Positions 1 to 8,086 of a stretch of DNA of 12,185 bases are shown piece by piece. Below the pieces are notes generated by a model. The model ran no database searches. It saw only the letters and a program-made list of their open reading frames with translations, and was not told the origin of the DNA. Position numbers and translations under genes: made by a program. Where the stretch lies: assembly GCA_903960725.1 (NCBI GenBank), contig CAJCBY010000007.1, positions 1 to 12,185 of the forward strand, read 5' to 3'. Position 1 is the stretch's first letter. Each line of letters opens with the position of its first letter. This DNA comes from an uncultured Cytophagaceae bacterium. GTDB taxonomy: Bacteria; Bacteroidota; Bacteroidia; Cytophagales; Spirosomataceae.

Positions 1-633
1 GGTATTCGTTAGAGCTTGTGTTTGCTTTTTCTCATTCATCCACTCCACTTTCTCAATTCCCTCCTCTGTTTGCGGAATAAGCGTACCCGTAAAATAAGTT
101 TTCATCGTATACCAACGCGTTTTCTTCAACACCAGCTTATTCTTGTGGGTGTAGGTATGGTAAGTCGTACAGATTTTTTGGCCTAATTCAGCCTTGACAT
201 TACATTCCTCTTCTACTTCTCTAACCGCGGCAGTCTCAAATTTCTCGTTCTTCTCTAGTTTTCCTTTGGGCAAATCCCATTTACCCAACCGATACATCCA
301 CAAGACATCCTGATTTTGATTGACCACCACTCCTCCTGCCGCTTCCACGAGCTGGTACAGCTTGACAATCTTTTGTTTGAACAGTTTGCGATCCTCTACA
401 ATGAGGTATAAGGCATGAAAATGAATACCAGACTTCGCGTGTAAATTCATTAGAATCTTCTCAACTTGCTCTGTACTAGCATTAATTATACACGTATGTC
501 CACTAAAATTCTCCACTTTGAGCGGAGACAACCTAGCGTCTAAGACTAAATCAAAATCCTCTTTTGATGGCATTTCTCCCAACATCTTCTTCTTCACAAT
601 TCTGATCGGTCGATCATCAATAAAAATTACCAT
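1..633 (-). CDS. Nudix hydrolase family protein with an unassigned N-terminal region (3' end outside window)
   Basis: The reading frame is open from an ATG at 633-631 to the window edge, giving the first 211 residues; the stop lies outside. The second half is a Nudix domain. The Nudix box spans residues 124-146: G124, E130, R138-E139, E142 and E143 match GX5EX7REUXEEXGU, but the late Gly is Asn145. The Glu residues that bind the divalent metal are all present. WDLPKGKLEK (119-128) is the usual lead-in to the box. Family members cleave nucleoside diphosphates linked to another moiety; the substrate cannot be inferred here. Residues 1 to about 100 resemble no domain I can name. The gene is divergent from pyrE with a 93-bp gap, and a TAnnTTTG element sits close upstream of the ATG. 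I am confident of the Nudix fold and not of the substrate. Confidence 0.85.
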   Translation of the reverse strand, partial: MVIFIDDRPIRIVKKKMLGEMPSKEDFDLVLDARLSPLKVENFSGHTCIINASTEQVEKILMNLHAKSGIHFHALYLIVEDRKLFKQKIVKLYQLVEAAGGVVVNQNQDVLWMYRLGKWDLPKGKLEKNEKFETAAVREVEEECNVKAELGQKICTTYHTYTHKNKLVLKKTRWYTMKTYFTGTLIPQTEEGIEKVEWMNEKKQTQALTNT

Positions 634-651
634 CTTTTCAATTTTGTGAGG

Positions 652-659
652 CAAAATTA
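652..659 (-). promoter_or_regulatory. Candidate -7 promoter element (TAATTTTG) for the Nudix gene
   Basis: On the minus strand this reads TAATTTTG, an exact match to the Bacteroidota -7 consensus TAnnTTTG. It lies 18 bp upstream of the Nudix ATG, implying a very short leader. I see no convincing TTTG-type -33 element at the usual distance, and AT-rich DNA yields such matches by chance. Confidence 0.4.
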
Positions 660-691
660 GAATTAAATAGTGAAAGATAAACTGAATAATT

Positions 692-699
692 TATTTTTG
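692..699 (+). promoter_or_regulatory. Candidate -7 promoter element (TATTTTTG) for pyrE
   Basis: TATTTTTG matches TAnnTTTG exactly and lies 27 bp before the pyrE ATG, so transcription would start near 705 with a leader of about 20 nt. No clear -33 TTTG is visible. With the minus-strand element at 652-659 it makes a plausible compact divergent promoter region. Confidence 0.45.
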
Positions 700-726
700 T
701 AAATATAAAATCAGAAACAACACTTT

Positions 727-1365
727 ATGCAAAATTTGACGATTCCTCAAGAAGTAGCCCAACACCTTTTAAAGATCCAAGCCATTCAATTAAGACCGGA
801 TCAACCATTCACTTGGGCATCCGGATGGAATTCACCCATTTATTGCGATAACCGCGTTTCTTTGTCCTTTCCTGAAGTACGAACTTATATTAAAAATTGC
901 CTTTCTGCGGCAGTAAAAGCTTATTTTCCGGATGCAGATATGATCGCTGGCGTAGCCACAGCAGGAATTGCACAAGGAGCCTTAGTGGCCGACTATCTCG
1001 ACTTGCCATTCTGCTATGTTCGTCCTGAACCGAAAAAACATGGTATGGGAAATCAAATCGAAGGCAAAGTCGAAAAAGGTCAAAAAGTAGTTCTGATAGA
1101 GGACCTCATATCTACGGGTGGTAGCTCACTAAAAGCTGCAGATGCACTCAAAGAAGCAGGGGTAGAAGTCCTAGGGATGGTAGCCATCTTCACCTATGGA
1201 TTTGAAATAGCAGATGAAAATTTCAAAAACCACAATATCTCGCTTTACACACTTAGTAACTACAATGCTTTAATTGAGGAAGCTGTTAAATTAGATTATG
1301 TAACAGAGACTCAATTAGTCACCTTGCAAGACTGGAGATTGTCACCTAGCACTTGGCGTAAATAA
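727..1365 (+). CDS. pyrE: Orotate phosphoribosyltransferase
   Basis: PyrE joins orotate to PRPP, giving orotidine 5'-monophosphate and pyrophosphate, the fifth step of de novo UMP synthesis in the cytoplasm. The PRPP-binding motif VVLIEDLISTGGS lies at residues 121-133, with the acidic pair E125-D126. The orotate-side segment SGWNSPIYCDNR (32-43) and the flexible catalytic loop around KKHGMGNQ (103-110) are intact, as is GVATAGIAQGA (75-85). At 212 residues the protein has the usual family length. The start gives the expected N-terminal helix and follows a TAnnTTTG element by a short leader; there is no Shine-Dalgarno, as is common in Bacteroidota. Its stop codon directly abuts the stop of the convergent dprA. 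No odd features in the protein. Confidence 0.97.
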   Translation: MQNLTIPQEVAQHLLKIQAIQLRPDQPFTWASGWNSPIYCDNRVSLSFPEVRTYIKNCLSAAVKAYFPDADMIAGVATAGIAQGALVADYLDLPFCYVRPEPKKHGMGNQIEGKVEKGQKVVLIEDLISTGGSSLKAADALKEAGVEVLGMVAIFTYGFEIADENFKNHNISLYTLSNYNALIEEAVKLDYVTETQLVTLQDWRLSPSTWRK

Positions 1366-2433
1366 TTAAGCTAGCATATATCCATCGCCATCTGTCGATT
1401 GAATCATTCCTTTTAATTCTAAATTCAGCAGAATGAGTGCTAACTCATCTTGTGGTATTTCCGAACGAAGTAAAAGCTCGTTAGAAGATAATTGACCTTC
1501 CCGATGTAATAGGGAAATGATATTGGATTCATTCAATGTGAAAAGTTTTTGACTTAGCTCAGGATGTAAAGCCAGTCTATCTTTTGCTTGCTCCCAATTC
1601 AATTCTTGCATGAAGTCTTCCCAGGAAGTATAAATCGTGGCTTTATGGTTCCGAATCAACAGATTACAACCTTTAGAAAAAGGCCGATTCAAACTACCGG
1701 GCACAGCGAAAACAGTACGATGGTAGTTAAGTGCATAATCAGCCGTAATTAAAGCACCTCCCTTTTCTGCCGCTTCTACTATCACCGTCGCATCCGAAAG
1801 TCCTGCAATAATTCTGTTTCGAACAGGAAAATGATAGGACGCAGGGGGAATGTGCGGGGCATATTCTGAAAGCAAAGCTCCAGTGTCTAAAATTTGCGCT
1901 ACATACATCGCATTTTCATAAGGGTATATATGTCGAAATCCACCAGCTAAAATGGCAATGGTAGGTACCTTGTACTTTAGGCAAGCCTTATGTAAAGCAA
2001 TATCAATTCCTCTCGCAAACCCACTTACTAGTATGACTTCATCTTTTATGGCTGACTGAACAAGCTCATCAGTCACTTTTTTACCCACGTCACTCGCGTG
2101 ACGCGTACCCACCACAGCTACGATCCGATGCGCATTTAGATCAGCTTGACCTTTTTTAAAGAGAATTAATGGGGCGTCATAAAGATCTTTGATTCGCTGG
2201 GGATAGTCAGGATCTTCGAAATAGAGAATTTGAATCTGATCCTCTGCGCAAATTTGAAATGTCTTTTCTGCTTGCTGTAAGGCCTCTACGGCAAAGGCTT
2301 GATAGGAGGCTAATCTAAATATGTCGGGTAAATGAGGGTAGAGTGCGGCAAGTTTTTTACCTTTTACGGGACCAACTTCAGGTAAATAAGTTAAAGCGAT
2401 TTGGTAAACAGCTAAAGGATAAGTGGTTTTCAT
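1366..2433 (-). CDS. dprA: DNA-processing protein DprA (Smf)
   Basis: DprA binds incoming single-stranded DNA during natural transformation, protects it and loads RecA. The 355 residues show the typical three-part layout. An N-terminal helical, HhH-like region (about 10-60) includes LPEVGPVKGKKL. A Rossmann-like core (about 70-275) carries GTRHAS (109-114), SGFARGID (137-144), FPVRNRIIAGLS (202-213), EAAEKGGALITADYA (220-234), VPGS (244-247) and SKGCNLLI (253-260). A C-terminal winged-helix segment (about 297-352) completes it. The length fits full-length Bacteroidota DprA. The gene begins 25 bp after the MerR-type regulator gene on the same strand, suggesting one transcript. It meets pyrE tail to tail with no spacer, so no terminator fits between them. 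Many non-competent bacteria keep dprA, so its presence alone does not prove transformability. Confidence 0.96.
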   Translation of the reverse strand: MKTTYPLAVYQIALTYLPEVGPVKGKKLAALYPHLPDIFRLASYQAFAVEALQQAEKTFQICAEDQIQILYFEDPDYPQRIKDLYDAPLILFKKGQADLNAHRIVAVVGTRHASDVGKKVTDELVQSAIKDEVILVSGFARGIDIALHKACLKYKVPTIAILAGGFRHIYPYENAMYVAQILDTGALLSEYAPHIPPASYHFPVRNRIIAGLSDATVIVEAAEKGGALITADYALNYHRTVFAVPGSLNRPFSKGCNLLIRNHKATIYTSWEDFMQELNWEQAKDRLALHPELSQKLFTLNESNIISLLHREGQLSSNELLLRSEIPQDELALILLNLELKGMIQSTDGDGYMLA

Positions 2434-2458
2434 CGGAGTAATTTTCCGAAACCTACGC

Positions 2459-2788
2459 TTATTCCATGTCTAAATCGGCCTTCATCCCTTGTAAAAAATC
2501 ACGAATATCAGTTAGCTGATTAATGATGTTTTGGTGAGGATTTTTTTCCTTGCCCTTGAAATTTAATGCCTGTTTAGCTCCTTCAATGGTCAAGCCTCGT
2601 TCGTCAATTAAACTAACCAAAACCTTGATTTTTTCGATGTCTGCTGGGGTATATTTACGAATACCAGAACCAGCACGTTTAGGTGATAAATGAGGGAATT
2701 GAGTCTCCCAATAGCGAATCTTGGAGGTATTCACCTTGAAAATGGCTGCTACCTCTGAAATTGAATAATATTGCTTGCTTAATTCCAT
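2459..2788 (-). CDS. MerR-family transcriptional regulator, short form
   Basis: A DNA-binding protein of 109 residues from the ATG at 2788-2786. The MerR helix-turn-helix is clear: YYSISEVAAIFKVNTSKIRYWE (about 7-28), followed by the wing with PKRAGSGIRKYTPADI (about 36-51) and the second helical pair through GLTIEGAKQAL (65-75). The C-terminal tail (about 85-109) is short, helical and charged, probably for dimer contacts; there is no effector-binding domain and no Cys metal site. A TTG at 2821-2819 would add 11 residues. I prefer the ATG because homologues known to me begin only a few residues before the YYSI segment, and because the TTG overlaps a possible promoter element. It lies 25 bp upstream of dprA in the same direction and is divergent from alaS. 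The target genes are unknown. Confidence 0.88.
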   Translation of the reverse strand: MELSKQYYSISEVAAIFKVNTSKIRYWETQFPHLSPKRAGSGIRKYTPADIEKIKVLVSLIDERGLTIEGAKQALNFKGKEKNPHQNIINQLTDIRDFLQGMKADLDME

Positions 2789-2818
2789 CAATAATTTTAA
2801 ACCCAAAATGGGCTTCTT

Positions 2819-2827
2819 CAAAAAATA
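2819..2827 (-). promoter_or_regulatory. Possible -7 promoter element for the MerR-dprA transcript
   Basis: The minus strand reads TATTTTTTG, which is TAnnTTTG with one extra base in the spacer. It would place transcription start near 2812 and leave a leader of roughly 25 nt before the ATG at 2788. It overlaps the alternative TTG start, so both cannot be right. Weak evidence on its own. Confidence 0.3.
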
Positions 2828-2831
2828 GACT

Positions 2832-2839
2832 TAATTTTG
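2832..2839 (+). promoter_or_regulatory. Candidate -7 promoter element (TAATTTTG) for alaS
   Basis: TAATTTTG matches TAnnTTTG exactly and lies 63 bp before the alaS ATG, giving a leader of about 55 nt. It is only 4 bp from the possible minus-strand element of the MerR gene, so the two divergent promoters would be back to back. No clear -33 box is visible. Confidence 0.45.
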
Positions 2840-2902
2840 TAGTTCCATTTTATAGAGCCTAAGTAAAACTACAAAGGTTCCTTTCATTTTACAATAAAAC
2901 GC

Positions 2903-5527
2903 ATGACCTCTTCTGAGATACGTCAACAATTTCTGGATTTCTTTCAATCAAAAGGCCACTTAATTGTTCCTTCAGCTCCTTTGGTGGCAAAAAATGACCC
3001 TACCCTGTTGTTCAACAATTCGGGTATGGCGCAATTCAAAGATTTCTTTTTAGGAAACGGAACGCCGCCCTCGAAAAGAATCGCGGATACGCAAAAATGC
3101 CTTCGAGTTTCAGGAAAGCATAATGACTTAGAGGATGTGGGCTTTGACACCTACCACCATACGATGTTTGAGATGTTAGGGAACTGGTCTTTTGGCGATT
3201 ACTTTAAAAAAGAAGCCTTAACCTGGTCATGGGAATTATTAACGGAGGTATTCAAATTGCCTAAAGACCGCATCTATGTGTCGGTTTTCGAAGGCGATAA
3301 AAAAGATGGTGTGCCGTTTGATCAAGAGGCATTCGATATATGGAAAGCGATTGTGGGTGAGGAACGTATTATTTACGGTAATAAAAAAGATAATTTTTGG
3401 GAAATGGGTGAAACAGGGCCTTGTGGACCTTGTTCTGAAATCCATATTGACTTAAGAAATCAAGATGAAGTTGATTCAATTCCTGGCAAAAGCCTAGTGA
3501 ATGCCGATCATCCACAAGTAGTTGAGATTTGGAATAACGTATTTATGCAGTTTGAGCGTATGGCAGATGGATCTTTAGTTCCACTACCAAACAAGCACGT
3601 AGATACGGGAATGGGCTTTGAGCGTCTTTGTATGGCGATTCAGGGAAAGCAATCGAATTACGATACGGATGTATTCCAAGGAACAATCCAATACATAGCT
3701 GCTAAAAGTGGCAAGAAATATGGGGAAGAAAAATGGGCAGATATCGCGATGCGTGTCATCTCTGACCACATTCGTGCCATTGCGTTTTGTATTGCAGATG
3801 GCCAATTACCTTCTAACAACAAAGCAGGTTATGTGATTCGCCGTATTTTACGTCGTGCGGTGCGTTACGGGTATACTTATTTGGATTTCAAAGAACCTTT
3901 CTTGCACTTATTAATCCCCGGATTAGCGCAACAATTCAAAGGGGTTTTCGATGAATTAATCTCACAAGAAGCCTTCGTTGCCAAAGTAATTTATGAAGAG
4001 GAAGTTTCCTTCTTACGTACTTTGTCCTCTGGATTAGTGCGTTTAGATAAATTAATGGAAGATTGTTCAGGCAAAGTTTTATCAGGAGACGATGTTTTTG
4101 AACTAAATGACACCTACGGTTTCCCAGTCGACTTAACAGCCTTAATCGCGCGCGAAAAAGGTTTAGATATTGATGAGCCAGGTTTTAATGCAGCGTTAAA
4201 GGCACAAAAAGAGCGTTCTCGCAAAGATGCTGGCGCGAGTGCTGAGGATTGGGTAATCGTGAATGAAGGGGACGAAGTGAGCTTCATCGGATATGATTCG
4301 AATGAGACCGAAACGCAAGTTTTAAAATACCAAAAGATTCAAAATAAGGCAGGTGTTCAATATAAAGTAGTTTTAGAGACTACTCCTTTCTATGCTGAAT
4401 CCGGTGGACAAGTGGGTGATACCGGTGTATTAGAATTCCAAAAATCGGGTGTATCTCTTACAGTTGTTGATACCAAGAAAGAGAACGATTTGATCGTTCA
4501 TATCTTAACCGATGCTCGCATTGAAAATCTTGCAAATGAGCCTGTAAAAGCAAGTATTGCTACCTTGCGTCGCCGTGCGATTACACATCACCACAGTTCT
4601 ACGCACTTAATGCAAGCCGCTTTACAGGAAGTATTGGGCAAGCACGTGGCGCAAAAAGGAAGTTTAGTGAATGAAGATTTATTGCGTTTTGACTTCTCTC
4701 ATTTCCAAAAATTGACCGACGAAGAAATCAAGCAAATCGAGCAGATTGTGAATGCCAAAATTACGGAGAACATTCCTCTTTTAGAGGAACGTAATGTTCC
4801 GATTGCTGAAGCAAAAGATAAAGGGGCGATGGCCTTGTTTGGTGAGAAATATGGTGATTTTGTGCGGGTGATCACGTTTGACAAGAACTTCTCCGTAGAA
4901 CTTTGCGGTGGTACTCACGTTCCATCTACAGGTGAAATCGGCCTATTCAAAATCACCTCTGAGAGTTCTGTGGCTACGGGCGTTCGCCGAATCGAAGCTA
5001 TTACGTCTCAAAAGGCGTATGAATTACTCAGTGAACAAGAGGCATTATTAAGCGAAATCAACGACTTGTTGAAAGCGCCGAAAGATCTTGTCAAAGCGGT
5101 GGCTAACTTAATTGAGAGCAACTCAGCGCTTCAAAAAACGGTCGCAGCCTACCAGCAAAAAGAAGTTTCTGGACTGAAAAATAGCTTATTGAAAGAAATA
5201 GTAACTGGTTCTGTCCATTCAATTATTAAGCAGGTTTCTGCTCCTACGGCGGATGCATTGAAGAATTTAACTTTTGATTTACAAGAGAATCAGGAGAATT
5301 TGTTCGTGCTTTTAGCGGCTGAAATTGAGGGGAAAGCTAGTTTAGCGATCTCCATCTCAAAAAGTCTAGTCGAAAGCAAAGGGTTAGACGCCGGCAAAAT
5401 CATTCGTGAATTAGCGAAAGAGGTGCAAGGTGGCGGAGGTGGACAACCTTTCTTAGCTACAGCAGGAGGTCAAAATCCAGCAGGTATTACTAAATTATTG
5501 AGTTTAGCGCCGTCCTATATCGCCTAG
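2903..5527 (+). CDS. alaS: Alanine--tRNA ligase
   Basis: AlaRS attaches alanine to tRNA-Ala and also charges tmRNA. At 874 residues it is a full-length class II enzyme. The N-terminal catalytic domain (about 1-240) includes the motif 1 region around FNNSGMAQFKDFFLG (37-51), motif 2 (RVSGKHNDLEDVG, 68-80, and HHTMFEMLGNWSFGDYF, 85-101) and a GMGFER motif 3 (236-241). The tRNA-recognition part follows, with SDHIRAI (287-293) and IRRILRRAVRYG (312-323). The editing domain has the zinc-site HSSTH (564-568) and CGGTH (668-672), needed to clear mischarged Ser and Gly. The C-terminal DHHA1 domain ends with the Gly-rich segment GGGGGQPF (843-850). The start matches the usual MxSSEIRxxFLxFF opening. 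The helicase gene follows after 22 bp, so the two are probably cotranscribed. Confidence 0.98.
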   Translation: MTSSEIRQQFLDFFQSKGHLIVPSAPLVAKNDPTLLFNNSGMAQFKDFFLGNGTPPSKRIADTQKCLRVSGKHNDLEDVGFDTYHHTMFEMLGNWSFGDYFKKEALTWSWELLTEVFKLPKDRIYVSVFEGDKKDGVPFDQEAFDIWKAIVGEERIIYGNKKDNFWEMGETGPCGPCSEIHIDLRNQDEVDSIPGKSLVNADHPQVVEIWNNVFMQFERMADGSLVPLPNKHVDTGMGFERLCMAIQGKQSNYDTDVFQGTIQYIAAKSGKKYGEEKWADIAMRVISDHIRAIAFCIADGQLPSNNKAGYVIRRILRRAVRYGYTYLDFKEPFLHLLIPGLAQQFKGVFDELISQEAFVAKVIYEEEVSFLRTLSSGLVRLDKLMEDCSGKVLSGDDVFELNDTYGFPVDLTALIAREKGLDIDEPGFNAALKAQKERSRKDAGASAEDWVIVNEGDEVSFIGYDSNETETQVLKYQKIQNKAGVQYKVVLETTPFYAESGGQVGDTGVLEFQKSGVSLTVVDTKKENDLIVHILTDARIENLANEPVKASIATLRRRAITHHHSSTHLMQAALQEVLGKHVAQKGSLVNEDLLRFDFSHFQKLTDEEIKQIEQIVNAKITENIPLLEERNVPIAEAKDKGAMALFGEKYGDFVRVITFDKNFSVELCGGTHVPSTGEIGLFKITSESSVATGVRRIEAITSQKAYELLSEQEALLSEINDLLKAPKDLVKAVANLIESNSALQKTVAAYQQKEVSGLKNSLLKEIVTGSVHSIIKQVSAPTADALKNLTFDLQENQENLFVLLAAEIEGKASLAISISKSLVESKGLDAGKIIRELAKEVQGGGGGQPFLATAGGQNPAGITKLLSLAPSYIA

Positions 5528-5549
5528 ATTCTACTGAATTGAAAGAGGT

Positions 5550-6986
5550 ATGTCGACGGATAAAAGTCCTAGCTTTTTATTGCACCAAAAGTTCCCTTTT
5601 GAACCGACACCCTCTCAGGCGTCTTTGTTTCAAAAACTAAGCACTTTTGTGCTCAATAAAGACGAATGGGCTGCTTTAACCTTTATCATCAAAGGTTATG
5701 CTGGAACAGGAAAGACAACGGTGATTTCCACCTTGATTAAGATTTTACCTTCCTTTGGTTATAAAACACAATTAATGGCCCCTACGGGTCGCGCCGCTAA
5801 GGTGATGGCTAACTATGCTAAGAAAAAAGCAAGCACCATCCATAAAAAAATCTATCGACAGGTTAGTAATCCACATTCTGGAGCGCTGAGTTTTCAACGC
5901 ATGAATAATTATGCCACGAACACGGTGTTTATCGTGGATGAGGCATCGATGATTACGGATGAATCGGATTTTGGTACGAATAGCTTGTTGACCGATTTAA
6001 TCGAATACGTATTTACGAATCCGGAGAATGGCCATACGGGCAATAAACTGATCTTCGTAGGGGATACGGCGCAATTACCTCCAGTAGGGAAAAGCCTCTC
6101 TCCTGCCCTTTCAAAAGACTATATTTCCTCGGAATTCCACATGGAGGTGCTGGACCATGAGTTAATAGATGTCATGCGCCAAGACCTTGACTCCGGAATT
6201 TTATACAATGCAACCGCTCTAAGGCAATTACTTTTAGCGAATTCAACTGCCATTCAATTCAATACCAAATCCTTTAAAGACATCTTCCGAATGACGGGTG
6301 AAAAAATGGAGGATGGGATGCATTATGCTTATAAGAAGTTTGGGAAGGAAGAAACGATATTACTTACCCGATCAAACAAGAGTGCCGTTCAACTGAATGA
6401 ATTCGTTCGAAGAACAATCTTGTATCAAGAGGATGAGATTTCTAGTGGGGATTTACTCATGATCGTTCGCAATAATTACCATTGGTTAGAAGAAGAATCT
6501 CCAGCTGGATTTTTAGCAAATGGTGATTTCGTAGAAGTAATGAAGATCAAACGCGAAGAAGAGATGCACGGACAACGATTCCTAGATGTTTCTCTACGCC
6601 TTTGCGATTACGAAGACCATCCAACTATTGAAGCTAAAATACTGTTAGAAACCTTACATTCTTCGGAATCTGCTTTAGGAAAAGAAGCTAACAAGAAGTT
6701 ATATGACTCTGTTTGCGAGGATTACGCTCACATTCCTAAGAAAAAGGAACGTACAGAGGCGATTCGAAAAGATCCTTACTTAAATGCGCTGCAGGTGAAA
6801 TTTGCCTACGCCTTAACGGTTCATAAATCGCAAGGTGGACAATGGTCAGCCGTTTTTGTGGATCAAGGCTATTTAAAAGAGGAGCAAATCGACCCAGAAT
6901 ACCTGCGTTGGCTCTATACGGCTATTACCAGAGCCACACACGAGATATTCTTGGTCAATTTTCACGAACGGTTCTTTTCTTTATAA
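5550..6986 (+). CDS. SF1 DNA helicase, RecD/Dda-like AAA-family ATPase
   Basis: A probable 5'-3' DNA helicase of 478 residues. Visible helicase motifs, in order: a Q-motif-like TPSQASLF (20-27), Walker A GYAGTGKTT (49-57), motif Ia APTGRAA (77-83), Walker B VDEAS (129-133), motif III GDTAQLPPVG (171-180), motif IV LLTRSN (271-276), motif V ALTVHKSQGGQW (421-432) and motif VI LYTAITRAT (455-463). All key ATPase residues are present. The segment between motifs IV and V (about 298-360, with GDLLMIVRNNY and ANGDFVEV) looks like the SH3/2B insertion of RecD2 and Dda. It lacks the long N-terminal extension of RecD2, so it is a compact form. RecD proper is unlikely because no recB or recC is adjacent. 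It probably serves repair or replication restart; the substrate is inferred only. Its last 6 bp overlap the 3' end of ald. Confidence 0.9.
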   Translation: MSTDKSPSFLLHQKFPFEPTPSQASLFQKLSTFVLNKDEWAALTFIIKGYAGTGKTTVISTLIKILPSFGYKTQLMAPTGRAAKVMANYAKKKASTIHKKIYRQVSNPHSGALSFQRMNNYATNTVFIVDEASMITDESDFGTNSLLTDLIEYVFTNPENGHTGNKLIFVGDTAQLPPVGKSLSPALSKDYISSEFHMEVLDHELIDVMRQDLDSGILYNATALRQLLLANSTAIQFNTKSFKDIFRMTGEKMEDGMHYAYKKFGKEETILLTRSNKSAVQLNEFVRRTILYQEDEISSGDLLMIVRNNYHWLEEESPAGFLANGDFVEVMKIKREEEMHGQRFLDVSLRLCDYEDHPTIEAKILLETLHSSESALGKEANKKLYDSVCEDYAHIPKKKERTEAIRKDPYLNALQVKFAYALTVHKSQGGQWSAVFVDQGYLKEEQIDPEYLRWLYTAITRATHEIFLVNFHERFFSL

Positions 6987-8066
6987 ATTAAAGGTAGCGG
7001 CCACTCCAGCGTGGAATAGTTTTCCATCATAGATGGTCAATCCCTTGTTTAAAGCTTCATTTTGGATACAAGCTTCTGTCCATCCCAAATTAGCTAATAG
7101 ATGAACATAAGGCAATGTCGCTTGCGTTAAAGCCATCGTAGAGGTCTGTGGTACGGCACCTGGCATATTCGCCACACAATAATGAACAATACCATCTATT
7201 TCATATATTGGATTTTCGTGCGTCGTAGGTTTACAGGTTTCGATACATCCGCCCTGATCCACTGCCACATCCACTAAAACAGTTCCTCGCTCCATTTTCT
7301 TCAAGTCATCGCGTTTAATTAAATGAGGGGCTTTGGCACCATGCAATAACACCGCTCCTACCACTAAGTCTACCGATGGCAATGCTTCCTGAATGGCATA
7401 GGAAGTAGAAAATTGAGTCATTACATTCGCAGGCATCACCTCATCCAAATACCGAAGACGCGCTAAATTTGTATCCATAATGGTTACGTTCGCACCTAGT
7501 CCTGCTGCCATTTTCGCAGCTTGCATTCCTACCACGCCACCACCTAAAACTAATACATTCGCTGGTTTAACCCCTGGCACACCGCCTAACATCTTTCCTT
7601 TCCCACCCTGAGGCTTGCCTAAATAAAAGGCACCTACTTGAATGGCCATACGACCTGCTACTTCTGACATAGGGGTTAATAAAGGTAAACTGCGATCTGC
7701 TAATTCTACCGTTTCATAGGCAATACACACCGCACCTGAAGCAATCATGGCCTCCGTTAATTCCCGTGAAGCGGCAAAATGGAAATAGGTAAATAGAATT
7801 TGATTACGCTTTATAAGGGAGTACTCTGCAGTTAAAGGTTCTTTCACTTTAACAATCATATCCGCTATGGCATAAACTTCTGCCGCTGAAGCTAATAAGG
7901 TGGCTCCTGCTGCCTGGTATTGCGCGTCAGAGAGACCCGATCCTTCTCCTGCTGACTTTTGAACGTATACTTGATGTCCATTGGCCGTTAATCCTTGAAC
8001 ACCTGCAGGAGTCAAACCAACTCTGAATTCCTGAACTTTAATTTCTTTAGGAACACCTATGATCAT
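6981..8066 (-). CDS. ald: Alanine dehydrogenase
   Basis: Ald catalyses reversible, NAD-dependent oxidative deamination of L-alanine to pyruvate and ammonia. Residues matching known active-site positions of the family are in place: R15, K75 (in VKVKEP), H96 (in FTYFHFA), S134, D198 for NAD ribose (IMDTN), D270 (VAVDQGG) and N300 (VANMPGAVPQTST). The nucleotide-binding loop is LGGGVVGMQAAK (174-185). Without membrane segments and with this N-terminus, it is Ald rather than the related PntA or lysine-pathway enzyme. The 361 residues are slightly fewer than the usual 370 or so, with no motif lost. The first residues MIIGVPKEIK are the standard start. The gene is divergent from an Lrp/AsnC regulator, a common arrangement for ald, and its stop lies inside the last codons of the convergent helicase gene. 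Confidence 0.96.
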   Translation of the reverse strand: MIIGVPKEIKVQEFRVGLTPAGVQGLTANGHQVYVQKSAGEGSGLSDAQYQAAGATLLASAAEVYAIADMIVKVKEPLTAEYSLIKRNQILFTYFHFAASRELTEAMIASGAVCIAYETVELADRSLPLLTPMSEVAGRMAIQVGAFYLGKPQGGKGKMLGGVPGVKPANVLVLGGGVVGMQAAKMAAGLGANVTIMDTNLARLRYLDEVMPANVMTQFSTSYAIQEALPSVDLVVGAVLLHGAKAPHLIKRDDLKKMERGTVLVDVAVDQGGCIETCKPTTHENPIYEIDGIVHYCVANMPGAVPQTSTMALTQATLPYVHLLANLGWTEACIQNEALNKGLTIYDGKLFHAGVAATFNL

Positions 8067-8086
8067 AATGGTAAGTTTTTAAAAGA

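Noticed and set aside
2459..2821. The longer MerR reading frame starting at TTG 2821
   Set aside because: The ATG at 2788 gives a typical N-terminus, and the TTG overlaps a possible promoter element, so the shorter form is preferred.
2944..4884. Four short minus-strand open frames inside alaS (2944-3150, 3239-3445, 3584-3805, 4699-4884)
   Set aside because: They lie wholly antisense to a well-conserved gene, have composition like translated complements, and show no recognisable domain or start context.
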